Notes under the pieces: model-generated
The model's database searches: none
Seen by the model: the letters and a program-made list of their open reading frames with translations, nothing else
Told to the model about the DNA's origin: nothing
Translations under genes and position numbers: made by a program
In this document: positions 55,921-64,000 of the stretch, piece after piece
Layout: each line of letters begins with the position of its first letter
Position numbering within the stretch: position 1 is the stretch's first letter
NCBI RefSeq assembly: GCF_001243895.1
Contig: NZ_LN851186.1
Location: 1,811,852-1,875,851 of the forward strand
Source: Bacillus testis
Lineage (GTDB): Bacteria; Bacillota; Bacilli; Bacillales; DSM-1321
Direction of reading: 5' to 3'
Length of the DNA: 64,000 bases

Positions 55921-56721
55921 ATGAAATGTCTTTCAATTGATCTTGACGGTACGTTGTTGAATTCCAAGCATGAATTGTCTGCTGGGAATTTGGAAGCGAT
56001 AAAGGAATTAAAAGAAAAAGGATATTATTTAATCCTCAATACAGGCAGGGCCTATAAGGATGTCATTAAATATGATGCTGTCAAACAGCTGAACGTTCCT
56101 ATTTTTTGTATCAATGGTTCGGTGCTTTATAATGCAGCAGGAGAAATTATGTATGAAGCATCTTTGTCGATCGATGAATATAAGAAATTATTTGCTACTC
56201 TTAAAGGTTTCGATGTCAGAATACTAGTCTACACCAACCACGGCGGGTTCCCTTCAACGCTTCCGCCTCTCCATGATATGGATGAAGGGGAGCTGGATCG
56301 ATTCTTCAAAGCCTATAATTATGATGAAATTCTGGAGCAAGAGAATCTTACAATCTATAAATTGATTGCTCTTGTCCGAAATGAACAAGTGGAACTGATC
56401 GATGAGGTGAAAAAGGCATTGTCCGAAAACACTGCCATATCCATGGCCTCTTCATTCCCGAATAATGTGGAAATTACCTCAAGCGAAGCGCATAAGGGAA
56501 AAGCCATTCTGCGTTACCAGGATATGATGAATCTCCAATTCGAAGAAATCTATGCATTTGGCGATGGCGGAAATGATCTTGCCCAATTCGAAGTGGCCAC
56601 AAAGTCGGTTGCCATGGCTAATGCACCTATCAGCATCCAGGAAAAAGCGGACTTGATTACAAAAACAAATGATGAAGATGGATTTGCTTATTCTGTCAGA
56701 CATCAATTACATCTTATATAA
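55921..56721 (+). CDS. Cof-type HAD phosphatase
   Basis: 266 aa. DLDGTLLNSKHELS (Asp7, Asp9), NTGRAYKDV, and FGDGGNDLAQFEVA with motif IV Asp pair define a type IIB HAD hydrolase. Dephosphorylates small sugar or cofactor phosphates; substrate unknown. Start ATG after AAGGGAAAGGAATCGTATAAAC. Confidence 0.93.
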   Translation: MKCLSIDLDGTLLNSKHELSAGNLEAIKELKEKGYYLILNTGRAYKDVIKYDAVKQLNVPIFCINGSVLYNAAGEIMYEASLSIDEYKKLFATLKGFDVRILVYTNHGGFPSTLPPLHDMDEGELDRFFKAYNYDEILEQENLTIYKLIALVRNEQVELIDEVKKALSENTAISMASSFPNNVEITSSEAHKGKAILRYQDMMNLQFEEIYAFGDGGNDLAQFEVATKSVAMANAPISIQEKADLITKTNDEDGFAYSVRHQLHLI

Positions 56722-56733
56722 TCAAAGCGGAAG

Positions 56734-56766
56734 GCCTGTTCATTGCAAATGAACAGGCTTTTTTGA
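56734..56766 (+). terminator. HAD gene terminator
   Basis: GCCTGTTCATT and AATGAACAGGC, perfect stem, then TTTTTT. Confidence 0.9.
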
Positions 56767-56866
56767 ACGGTTATTTTTTAGTTATTTTCATAATTTATCC
56801 CCAAATTGGACATCCTACTAATCGATGAAGAGTGTGACCATTAAGTCCGGAAGGGATGTTGCAGAT

Positions 56867-57604
56867 ATGTTTAAAGTATGGAAATCGGCTGTATTGATAT
56901 CCGTTTTATTTACTTGGCCGTTACAGCAAACATTTGCCGCAAGCATTGGCGCAGAAGAATACAGCAAGTACGGAGATGTTACCGGCAATGGCGTCAAGGA
57001 TCAAGTCATACTTCGTGCCACGCCGATTAAAAAGTTGGATGATTCCTATAAAAAAATAAGCCTACAGGTGAAATTTGGCGGCAAAAAAAGAGTATGGGCG
57101 CTTGGCGAAGGAAGGCACCCTGTTTTGACGATTGAAGATGTAACCAATGATGGCATCAAGGATGTCCTGGTCACCATGAAATCACTGACTGAAAGAGGAA
57201 GTGTGACGGGGACAGTCATCACCTTCACAAATGGAAAAGGCCATCAGCTAAAGCTTCCGGAAGCCATTCCTATAGAGGCGTTTTTTAAAGACCACTATTC
57301 TGCAGAAGTGAATGCAGGGCGCAAAAAATTTGAAATAGATCTGAAAACAAGAAAAGATACGTACGAAAAATTGGGCATGTACAGCAAAGGAAAATTGAAT
57401 GAACCCATTGAATTAATTGTGAGCGAGTTTAAAAGCCTGAAACCGCAATACATAAATTCGGACAAGGGGTTGGTATCCAAGCAGTTAATCAGTGGATTCC
57501 GCAGAGAAGAAGTATTGGGGGAACTGACAACTTATTGGGTCTACAGCAAGGATGGCTGGACCGTGAAAAATATCCTTTTTTCGGATGAAGGAATCAAAGG
57601 GTGA
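56867..57604 (+). CDS. Secreted protein with FG-GAP/EF-hand-like repeats
   Basis: 245 aa. A signal peptide (SAVLISVLFTWPLQQTFAAS) probably cleaves after AA-S near 26. Two repeats, YGDVTGNGVKDQVILR and IEDVTNDGIKDVLVTM, have the Asp-rich calcium-loop pattern of VCBS/integrin-like domains. Start M at 56867 with GGAAGGG upstream; 56825 also possible. Function unknown, likely cell-surface or spore-associated. Confidence 0.65.
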   Translation: MFKVWKSAVLISVLFTWPLQQTFAASIGAEEYSKYGDVTGNGVKDQVILRATPIKKLDDSYKKISLQVKFGGKKRVWALGEGRHPVLTIEDVTNDGIKDVLVTMKSLTERGSVTGTVITFTNGKGHQLKLPEAIPIEAFFKDHYSAEVNAGRKKFEIDLKTRKDTYEKLGMYSKGKLNEPIELIVSEFKSLKPQYINSDKGLVSKQLISGFRREEVLGELTTYWVYSKDGWTVKNILFSDEGIKG

Positions 57605-57634
57605 GCGTTAGTTGAAAGGTTCAGCCTGCTATAG

Positions 57635-57720
57635 AAAGTGGAATTGTTCATGTAGTCTTAATGCCAGCTAGAACAGGAAAGCAAGCAGCTGGGGCAAATA
57701 TCCCGGCTATTTGCTTTCCT
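57635..57720 (+). repeat. Possible remnant of the dispersed repeat, copy K, plus hairpin
   Basis: AAGTGGAATTG then GTCTTAATGCCAGCTAGAA resembles the right arm. It runs into a hairpin AGGAAAGCAA (57675-57684)/TTGCTTTCCT (57711-57720) without T tail. Confidence 0.4.
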
Positions 57721-57722
57721 GA

Positions 57723-57752
57723 TTGACAAGAAGAAAACGAGTTTGCTACAAT
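57723..57752 (+). promoter_or_regulatory. Promoter of the TetR-acyl-CoA operon
   Basis: TTGACA (57723-57728), 18 bp, TACAAT (57747-57752). Confidence 0.7.
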
Positions 57753-57765
57753 TTTAAATATGGAA

Positions 57766-57781
57766 ATGTAAGTGCTTACAT
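57766..57781. promoter_or_regulatory. Candidate CcpA (cre) site
   Basis: ATGTAAGTGCTTACAT, a perfect 16-bp palindrome with one mismatch to the cre consensus TGWAANCGNTNWCA. It lies just downstream of the promoter, fitting catabolite repression of an acid-degradation operon. Confidence 0.6.
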
Positions 57782-57882
57782 AAATAGTTTTCGCCATTTA
57801 GTAAATCACGGCAGTCATTACTGGCAATCGGCAATACCGTATTGGGAAACCAGTTTGATATGTGCCTTCCGCCAGTAAAATC

Positions 57883-58572
57883 ATGGCAAAGAAAAGAGGT
57901 GCCATTATAGTTCAGCTCAAAGATCGAATTATCGAAACTTCGCTGAAGCTATTCGAACAGCACGGTTTCCATGGTGTTTCCGTCCATCAAATTGTTCAGG
58001 AGAGCGGAACAAGCAAAGGCGGATTCTATCATCATTTCCACTCAAAAGATGAATTGCTGTATGTCATACATGATTATTTCATTTCTTATGTGCTGCAAAA
58101 AGCAAGGGAAGCAACCAGCAAGAGAATAACACCCACCGAAAAATTACTTCAGATTATTCAGTCATTTGTTAAAGTTTTTGACCTCTATAAACCTCATATT
58201 TCAGTATTCTATCAAGAAAGCATGTACTTAAAACCACCTTATGAACAACAAATCAAAAAAAAGAGAAACGATTACCGTGCCATTATCGATAACGTTATCC
58301 AAGAGGGCATGGAAGCGGGCGAATTCAGGGATGAATTGCCTGTAGGCATCACGGGAATGGCAGTTCTCGGCATGATCAATTGGACATATAAATGGTATAA
58401 AAGCGACGGTGTCCACTCAATCGACGAGATTGCCGCCATATACAGCGACATCATCTTCCAGGCGCTTTGGACGCAAAATGCCAAACAGAATCCCGTTTAC
58501 CAGCAATACCGGCTGGGAACATCCCGCCTATTAGGCATATCGAATGACGCATGGCTAAAACAGACCGATTAG
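57883..58572 (+). CDS. TetR/AcrR family regulator
   Basis: 229 aa from the ATG of MAKKRGAIIVQ; an ATG 21 bases earlier is possible and neither has a strong site. N-terminal HTH: RIIETSLKLFEQHGFHGVSV and SGTSKGGFYHHFHSKDELL. The C-terminal ligand domain resembles FadR-type acyl-CoA sensors. Its stop codon sits inside a perfect palindrome, the likely operator for the downstream catabolic genes. Confidence 0.9.
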   Translation: MAKKRGAIIVQLKDRIIETSLKLFEQHGFHGVSVHQIVQESGTSKGGFYHHFHSKDELLYVIHDYFISYVLQKAREATSKRITPTEKLLQIIQSFVKVFDLYKPHISVFYQESMYLKPPYEQQIKKKRNDYRAIIDNVIQEGMEAGEFRDELPVGITGMAVLGMINWTYKWYKSDGVHSIDEIAAIYSDIIFQALWTQNAKQNPVYQQYRLGTSRLLGISNDAWLKQTD

Positions 58573-58582
58573 TCGGTCTGTT
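58559..58582. promoter_or_regulatory. Candidate TetR operator
   Basis: AACAGACCGA and TCGGTCTGTT form perfect 10-bp arms around TTAG. The GACCGA..TCGGTC core is typical of TetR regulators of acyl-CoA genes. It covers the tetR stop codon (58570-58572) and lies 20 bp before the dehydrogenase start, so it may act as roadblock or promoter operator. Confidence 0.75.
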
Positions 58583-58601
58583 CAATAGAAGGGGGACAAA
58601 T

Positions 58602-59747
58602 ATGGAATTTTCATTAAGTAAAGAACAGAAGATGATTCAAGAAATGGTCCGGGATTTTGCCCAGAAGGAGATTAAGCCAGTAGCGATCGAGCTGGACCGG
58701 GAAGCGCGATTTTCCCAAGAATTATTTGAAAAGATCGGCAAACTAGGCCTGTTGGGCATTCCGTTCCCTGAAAAATACGGCGGCTCAGGAGCCGATACCG
58801 TTTCATACGCGATAGCGGTAGAGGAAATCGGAAAAGTTTGCGGGGGGACGGGGCTGAGCTACGCAGCTGCTGTATCGCTTGGTGCAAGTCCGATTTATTA
58901 TTTCGGGACGGAAGAACAGAAGCAAAAATTTCTGGTTCCGCTTGCAAGCGGGGAAGGCATTGCCGCATTCGGCCTTACTGAGCCAAATGCCGGTTCGGAT
59001 GCAGGGGGGACTAAAACCACGGCTGTCCTACAGGGCGATGAGTACGTAATCAATGGCGAAAAATGTTGGATAACGAATGGCACTCATGCGTTGACGGTCA
59101 CTGTGACAGCCGTCACGGGAAAAGATGAAAGGGGAAAAAATATAATTTCCGCCTTAATTGTACCAAAAGATACTCCGGGGATGACGATTACCTCCCCTTA
59201 CGACAAAATGGGTGTCCGCGCATCGGAAACTACCCAAATCGTGCTTGAAGATGTGCGCGTGCCTAAGGAAAACATACTTGGCGACAGCCAGAAGGGATTC
59301 AAACAGTTCCTTTACACCCTGGATGGCGGTAGGATTTCCATTGCAGCCCTTGCTGTCGGACTCGCTCAGGGAGCCTTTGAAAAAGCGCTGCAATACAGCA
59401 AGGAGCGCAAACAGTTTGGCAGCCCGATTTCTTCTTTCCAAGCAATCCAGTTTAAGCTAGCGGATATGGCGATGGAAATCGAGCTTGCACGGAATATGGT
59501 CTATAAGGCTGCCTGGCTGAAAGACCAAGGGCTGCCATTCACGAAAGAAAGTGCTTACGCCAAGCTATTTGCGACAGAGATGGCATTCCGCACATGTAAT
59601 CAGGCGATCCAAATCCATGGAGGCTACGGATATATGCGCGAGTATGAAGTAGAACGATTCCTGCGCGATGCCAAGTTACTGGAAATCGGAGAAGGGACAT
59701 CCGAAATTCAGCGGTTGGTTATCTCCCGGCAATTGGGCTGCAGATAG
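58602..59747 (+). CDS. yngJ: Acyl-CoA dehydrogenase
   Basis: 381 aa from ATG after AGAAGGGGGACAAAT. FAD enzyme that desaturates acyl-CoA. AFGLTEPNAGSDAGG, WITNGTHA, QIHGGYGYMREY and IGEGTSEIQRLVI are family signatures; the last segment holds the usual catalytic Glu region. Similar to YngJ; with an HMG-CoA lyase in the operon, isovaleryl-CoA is a plausible substrate. Confidence 0.93.
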   Translation: MEFSLSKEQKMIQEMVRDFAQKEIKPVAIELDREARFSQELFEKIGKLGLLGIPFPEKYGGSGADTVSYAIAVEEIGKVCGGTGLSYAAAVSLGASPIYYFGTEEQKQKFLVPLASGEGIAAFGLTEPNAGSDAGGTKTTAVLQGDEYVINGEKCWITNGTHALTVTVTAVTGKDERGKNIISALIVPKDTPGMTITSPYDKMGVRASETTQIVLEDVRVPKENILGDSQKGFKQFLYTLDGGRISIAALAVGLAQGAFEKALQYSKERKQFGSPISSFQAIQFKLADMAMEIELARNMVYKAAWLKDQGLPFTKESAYAKLFATEMAFRTCNQAIQIHGGYGYMREYEVERFLRDAKLLEIGEGTSEIQRLVISRQLGCR

Positions 59748-59782
59748 TAGCAGATAGTATAGGAGGTTAGAAGATAAAGAAG

Positions 59783-59882
59783 CGTAAATGGGGAGATCAA
59801 GCGCCAGCAAGGATCTATTTGGTTCCACGAATGGTCGGCGGGAATCATTAAAACCCTCACTGATCCAAAGTTCACTTTATCA
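59783..59882 (+). repeat. Dispersed two-hairpin repeat, copy J
   Basis: GGGGAGATCAAGCGCCAGCA (right arm), GGTTCCACGAATGGTC linker, then CGGCGGG/CCCTCACTG and tail CCAAAGTTCACTTTATC. The left arm is missing. It lies inside the operon between dehydrogenase and ligase. Confidence 0.7.
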
Positions 59883-59908
59883 ATAATTGAAGGGTTAGGT
59901 GGCATACC

Positions 59909-61546
59909 ATGTCAAAAATCATGAATGTTACAATCGGTCAATTACTTCAAGATGTCGCAGACAGGCAGCCTGACGTAGAAGCGGTAGTCTATCATGATCG
60001 CGGCCTTCGTTATACGTACCATGAATTTAATGAGGAATGTAAGCGGGCGGCCAAAGGCTTTCTAAAGATGGGAGTGCAAAAAGGCGACCATATGGCCATA
60101 TGGGCAACCAATGTTCCCGAATGGCTGGTCGTTCAGTTTTCGACAGGAAAGATGGGTGCCGTCCTTGTTACAGTGAATACCAACTATCAAGCGCGCGAAC
60201 TGGAGTACTTGCTGAAACAGAGCGATAGTTCCACGTTGATTCTGATAGATTCCTTCAAAACGCATTCTTATATCGATACGCTCTATGAAATTGTCCCTGA
60301 ATTGAAAGATTGCGAGCCTGGAAAACTGGTTTCTGAAAAACTGCCATGTTTAAAGAACGTCATCATGTTATCCGATAAGCGTTATCCTGGAACGTATTCC
60401 TGGGAGGATGTACTCCGGATGGGGGATGAAGTAGAGGAGAAGGAACTCGAAGAGGCAGCGGCCTCCCTTGATCCGTTGGATGTCATCAATATGCAGTATA
60501 CATCGGGCACTACGGGTTTCCCAAAAGGCGTTATGCTGACACATTCGAATATCGTCAATAACGGACGCAATATAGCCGAATGCATGAAACTGTCCAATCA
60601 AGACCGCCTATGCATCCCTGTCCCGTTTTTCCATTGCTTCGGCTGCGTGTTGGGAGTGATGGCATGCGTCACTGTCGGAGCCACCATGGTGCCTGTCCAG
60701 GAATTTAACCCCGAGGTTGTTCTGGAAACGGTTGAAGCCGAGAAATGCACGGCACTTCATGGAGTGCCGACCATGTTCATTAATGAGCTGAATCTGCCTG
60801 ATTTCAAGACATATGATCTATCTACCTTGCGTACCGGAATCATGGCCGGTAGCAACTGCCCGATAGAAGTGATGAAAGCCGTTGTCGACAGGATGGGGGC
60901 ACGCGAGATTACAATCGCCTACGGACAGACTGAAAGTTCACCGGTCATCACCCAGACAAGGACGGATGATCCGCTTGAGCTTAGGGTATCATCCGTGGGG
61001 CGCGCCCTTCCAAATGTAGAGGTGAAGATCGTTGAACCGGCGACTGGACGGATTTGTTCCGTCGGCGAACAGGGAGAGCTTTGCACCAGGGGCTATCATG
61101 TGATGGCCGGCTATTATAAAGATGAAGAGGCTACCAGGCAGGCAATTGACCAAGAAGGTTGGCTGCATACGGGTGATTTAGCCGTCATGGACGACAACGG
61201 CTATCTCAAAATCACCGGGCGGCTGAAAGACATGGTTATCCGGGGCGGCGAAAATATTTATCCTAGAGAAATCGAGGAGTTTCTTTATACCCATCCGAAT
61301 ATCCTTGATGTCCAGGTGGTTGGTGTGCCTGACAGCAAATACGGCGAAGAGGTTATGGCCTGGATCATACCGAAACAAGGGGCCACACTCACGGAAGAGG
61401 AAATCCGCAACTATTGCAATGGGAAGATATCCCGCCACAAGATCCCTAGATATATCGAGTTTACGGATCGGTATCCAATGACGGCTTCCGGCAAAATCCA
61501 AAAATTTAAGCTAAGGGAACAAGCACTGAATGTAATCCAGTCTTGA
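59909..61546 (+). CDS. yngI: Acyl-CoA synthetase (AMP-forming)
   Basis: 545 aa ANL-family ligase. P-loop YTSGTTGFPKGVMLTH, YGQTESSP, LHTGDLA, GRLKDMVIRGGENIYPREIE and the C-terminal Lys (ASGKIQKF). Activates a short- or medium-chain acid with ATP and CoA. Matches YngI position in the operon. Confidence 0.93.
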   Translation: MSKIMNVTIGQLLQDVADRQPDVEAVVYHDRGLRYTYHEFNEECKRAAKGFLKMGVQKGDHMAIWATNVPEWLVVQFSTGKMGAVLVTVNTNYQARELEYLLKQSDSSTLILIDSFKTHSYIDTLYEIVPELKDCEPGKLVSEKLPCLKNVIMLSDKRYPGTYSWEDVLRMGDEVEEKELEEAAASLDPLDVINMQYTSGTTGFPKGVMLTHSNIVNNGRNIAECMKLSNQDRLCIPVPFFHCFGCVLGVMACVTVGATMVPVQEFNPEVVLETVEAEKCTALHGVPTMFINELNLPDFKTYDLSTLRTGIMAGSNCPIEVMKAVVDRMGAREITIAYGQTESSPVITQTRTDDPLELRVSSVGRALPNVEVKIVEPATGRICSVGEQGELCTRGYHVMAGYYKDEEATRQAIDQEGWLHTGDLAVMDDNGYLKITGRLKDMVIRGGENIYPREIEEFLYTHPNILDVQVVGVPDSKYGEEVMAWIIPKQGATLTEEEIRNYCNGKISRHKIPRYIEFTDRYPMTASGKIQKFKLREQALNVIQS

Positions 61547-61564
61547 GAGAGGAGTTGAATGAAT

Positions 61565-62926
61565 ATGTTAAAAAAAATACTGATCGCCAACCGCGGGGAA
61601 ATTGCTTCCCGGATTATCCGTACATGCAGGAAGATGGGAATCCAAACCGTTGCCGTCTATTCTGAAGCAGATGAACAGGCCTCTTTTGTCCAAGAAAGCG
61701 ATGAAGCTTACTTGCTTGGAGGTCCTCGCCCTCAGGATAGCTATAATAATGCCGCAAAAATAATTTCAATCGCCAAAGCATCCGCTTGTGATGCCATACA
61801 TCCGGGATATGGGTTCTTAAGTGAAAATGGGGATTTTGCGCAGGCGTGCGAGGAAGAGGGCATTATTTTCATTGGCCCAAGCGCGGATGTTATGCGTTTA
61901 ATGGGAAAGAAAATCGAATCCAGAATGGCGATGGAAGCTGCCGGATTGCCGGTAGTCCCGGGTGTATCCCACGCCTTGGCCGATGTCGAGGATGCTGTCA
62001 GGATGGCCGAGGGCATCGGTTATCCTGTCATGCTGAAAGCTTCTGCCGGAGGCGGCGGCATCGGGATGGGGGCGGCTTTTTCCGAAGAAGACATCCGCAA
62101 GTCATTCGAAGGCCAGCAAAAGAGAGCGAAAATGTTTTTTAACGACGGGGATATGTTTATGGAAAAAATGGTTGAAAATCCGCGCCATATCGAAATTCAG
62201 GTGCTCTTGGACAGCCACGGGAACGGCGTGTACGTTGGCGAGCGGGAATGTTCGATCCAGCGGCGCAACCAGAAAGTGATAGAGGAGGCACCATCATCCT
62301 TTGTAAGTGAGGCGCTTCGTAGGGAAATGGGTGAAGCGGCATTAAAAGCCGCTAAGAAAATAGGATATGTAAATGCAGGCACTTTCGAATTTATGATGGA
62401 CGAACAGCATCGTTATTATTTCTTGGAGATGAATACAAGGTTGCAGGTGGAGCATCCGGTCACCGAGGAAATCTCAGGGCTCGATCTGGTTGAACAGCAG
62501 ATCCGGATTGCAGCAGGGGAGCGTTTAGCCTTTTCCCAAGAGGCCATACAGCTGCATGGCCATGCAATAGAAGCAAGAATATATGCCGAAGATCCAGCTA
62601 CATTCTTCCCTGCTCCTGGAACAATTACTCATTTTAAGCTACCTAAGGGCGAGGGTGTACGAAATGATGCTGGCGCCAAGAGTGGTTATACGGTCACGCC
62701 TTTCTATGATGGCATGATCGCCAAGCTGATTGTAAAAGGAAGCAACAGAACCGAGTGCATTTCGCGCATGGCAGCAGCGCTGCAGCACTATGAAGTAACA
62801 GGCATTAAAACGAATATTCCGTTGATAAATGAAATCCTTTCCAATGAAGAATTCAAGAAAGGAAATACAACAACAGGCTTTATTGACTTATTACAAAGTA
62901 AAAAAGAGAGGGGCACAGTCCAATGA
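61565..62926 (+). CDS. yngH: Biotin carboxylase subunit of an acyl-CoA carboxylase
   Basis: 453 aa. ATP-grasp biotin carboxylase: LIANRGEIASRIIRT, HPGYGFLSEN, KASAGGGGIGMG, EMNTRLQVEHPVTE. ATG at 61565 sits 10 nt after GAGAGGAG; the ATG 6 bases earlier is tight. Works with the BCCP just downstream, whose start overlaps this stop (ATGA). A carboxyltransferase is expected beyond the window. Confidence 0.92.
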   Translation: MLKKILIANRGEIASRIIRTCRKMGIQTVAVYSEADEQASFVQESDEAYLLGGPRPQDSYNNAAKIISIAKASACDAIHPGYGFLSENGDFAQACEEEGIIFIGPSADVMRLMGKKIESRMAMEAAGLPVVPGVSHALADVEDAVRMAEGIGYPVMLKASAGGGGIGMGAAFSEEDIRKSFEGQQKRAKMFFNDGDMFMEKMVENPRHIEIQVLLDSHGNGVYVGERECSIQRRNQKVIEEAPSSFVSEALRREMGEAALKAAKKIGYVNAGTFEFMMDEQHRYYFLEMNTRLQVEHPVTEEISGLDLVEQQIRIAAGERLAFSQEAIQLHGHAIEARIYAEDPATFFPAPGTITHFKLPKGEGVRNDAGAKSGYTVTPFYDGMIAKLIVKGSNRTECISRMAAALQHYEVTGIKTNIPLINEILSNEEFKKGNTTTGFIDLLQSKKERGTVQ

Positions 62927-63135
62927 ATGAAGTGAAAGCAAGCATGGCCGGAAGCGTTTGGAAAATTGTCGTAAAAGAAGGAGAAGAGGTCAAAGAGGGG
63001 CAGGATCTGGTCATTCTGGAATCGATGAAAATGGAAATACCGATTGCAGCTGAGCAAGATGGCAAGATTGACACAATCAAGGTAGCCGAGAACGATTTTG
63101 TGAATGAAGGCGATGTTTTGTTGATCCTTGGATGA
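62923..63135 (+). CDS. yngHB: Biotin carboxyl carrier protein
   Basis: 70 aa, single biotinyl domain with the ESMKMEIPI biotinylation site (Lys). GSVWKIVVKEGEEVKEGQ begins the fold. Translationally coupled to the carboxylase. In B. subtilis YngHB-type carriers take either biotin or lipoyl; here the MKM motif supports biotin. Confidence 0.93.
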   Translation: MNEVKASMAGSVWKIVVKEGEEVKEGQDLVILESMKMEIPIAAEQDGKIDTIKVAENDFVNEGDVLLILG

Positions 63136-63182
63136 TTCAATAATCGAATAATGGTCCAAGGACAAGAAAGGAGCCGGGGGTT

Positions 63183-64000
63183 ATGGAACAGAAGATGACA
63201 ATCAGAGAAGTCGGGCCGCGCGATGGACTGCAGAATGAAAAAGAAATCATTTCCACTGAACAGAAGATCCAATGGATCAATCAGCTATCGGACAGCGGCC
63301 TGTCGTATATTGAGATCACTTCATTTGTAGCACGGAATTGGATTCCGCAATTAAGCGACAGCCTTTCTGTTGCCAAAGGCATCAAACGGAAAAAAGGAGT
63401 TAGGTATGCTGCTTTGGTTCCAAATTTGAAAGGTTTGGAGCATGCGCTGGAAGCTGATATTGATGAAGTGAATGTATTCATGTCCGCCAGTGAAACGCAT
63501 AACCAGAAGAATATAAATAAAACGATCAGTCAAACACTGCCAGCCCTTAAAAGTGTTTGTTCAGAAGCTACAGCTGCCGGAAAAACATTGCGGGGATATG
63601 TTTCCACTGTATTCGGCTGTCCGTATGAAGGGAAAGTGGATATACATAAGGTGCTTACGATATGCCATGAGCTTTTTTCGTACGGCGTAGATGAAATTTC
63701 TTTGGGTGACACAATCGGCGTCGCCAATCCACGCCAAGTAGAAGACGTTTTGGAACTGGTGCAGAAAGAATTCGATTCCAGCAAGATTGCCATGCATTTC
63801 CATGACACGCATGGTATGGCTCTAGCCAATATCCTGAAATCAATCGATATGGGAATTACTGTGTTCGATTCTTCTCTGGGAGGCCTTGGCGGCTGCCCGT
63901 ATGCGCCGGGAGCGTCCGGCAATGTAGCCACCGATGATGTCGTTCATATGCTCCATCAAATGGGCTATAAAACCGGCATTGATGAAGCCAAATTGCATGC
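63183..64000 (+). CDS. yngG: Hydroxymethylglutaryl-CoA lyase, 3' end outside window
   Basis: First 272 codons visible. REVGPRDGLQNE at the start, FVSTVFGCPYEGKV, SLGDTIGVANP, FHDTHGMALAN (metal His pair) and GGLGGCPYAPGASGNVATDD with the active-site Cys loop. Splits HMG-CoA to acetoacetate and acetyl-CoA, the last step of leucine breakdown. AAAGGAGCCGGGGGTT before ATG. Confidence 0.94.
   Translation, partial: MEQKMTIREVGPRDGLQNEKEIISTEQKIQWINQLSDSGLSYIEITSFVARNWIPQLSDSLSVAKGIKRKKGVRYAALVPNLKGLEHALEADIDEVNVFMSASETHNQKNINKTISQTLPALKSVCSEATAAGKTLRGYVSTVFGCPYEGKVDIHKVLTICHELFSYGVDEISLGDTIGVANPRQVEDVLELVQKEFDSSKIAMHFHDTHGMALANILKSIDMGITVFDSSLGGLGGCPYAPGASGNVATDDVVHMLHQMGYKTGIDEAKLH

Overview
The window is chromosomal DNA of an endospore-forming member of the Bacillaceae. 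Evidence is the gene order lexA / yneA-yneB-ynzC / tkt / sirA / yneF / ccdA-ccdB-ccdC / yneK, then citB, yneN, sspN, yneP, yneR, plsY, yneT, parE-parC, which follows the Bacillus subtilis yne region. Spore genes (CotF-like, CotD, SspP, SspN, a Spo0E-like phosphatase) and strong AGGAGG-type ribosome binding sites agree. I cannot name the species.

Layout. 1-6 kb is an AT-rich accessory strip: tyrosine-recombinase debris, palindromes and repeats around a glutathione peroxidase gene, a short-chain dehydrogenase, tiny membrane-protein ORFs and a frameshifted gene. 6-12.5 kb holds spore-coat genes, a lysine-type permease, an aberrant DHFR and unknown genes. 12.5-25 kb is the SOS operon and yne backbone, interrupted between yneF and ccdA by about 4.3 kb of extra genes (recombinase fragment, lipoprotein, prohibitin, kinase, Spo0E-like). 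24.4-34.8 kb carries a complete selenocysteine-insertion set: tRNA-Sec (selC), selB behind sbcD-sbcC, selD and selA. SelD is itself a selenoprotein: its real start lies upstream of an in-frame UGA, so ordinary gene calling loses its active-site N-terminus. 35-53.8 kb is aconitase, a penicillin-acylase-like enzyme, small spore genes, HemAT, PlsY, an NCS2 permease and topoisomerase IV. 54-64 kb is an alanine/glycine symporter, a HAD phosphatase, a secreted protein and a TetR-controlled acyl-CoA/leucine catabolic operon (acyl-CoA dehydrogenase, AMP ligase, biotin carboxylase, BCCP, HMG-CoA lyase) running off the right edge.

Two observations stand out. First, the split but complete selenocysteine system with a Sec-containing SelD. 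Second, a dispersed two-hairpin intergenic repeat, about 100-150 bp, present in roughly eleven more or less decayed copies between 9.9 and 59.9 kb and not seen in the first 9.9 kb. LexA-like boxes at lexA/yneA and parE, and possibly sbcD, link the DNA-repair and topoisomerase genes to SOS control.
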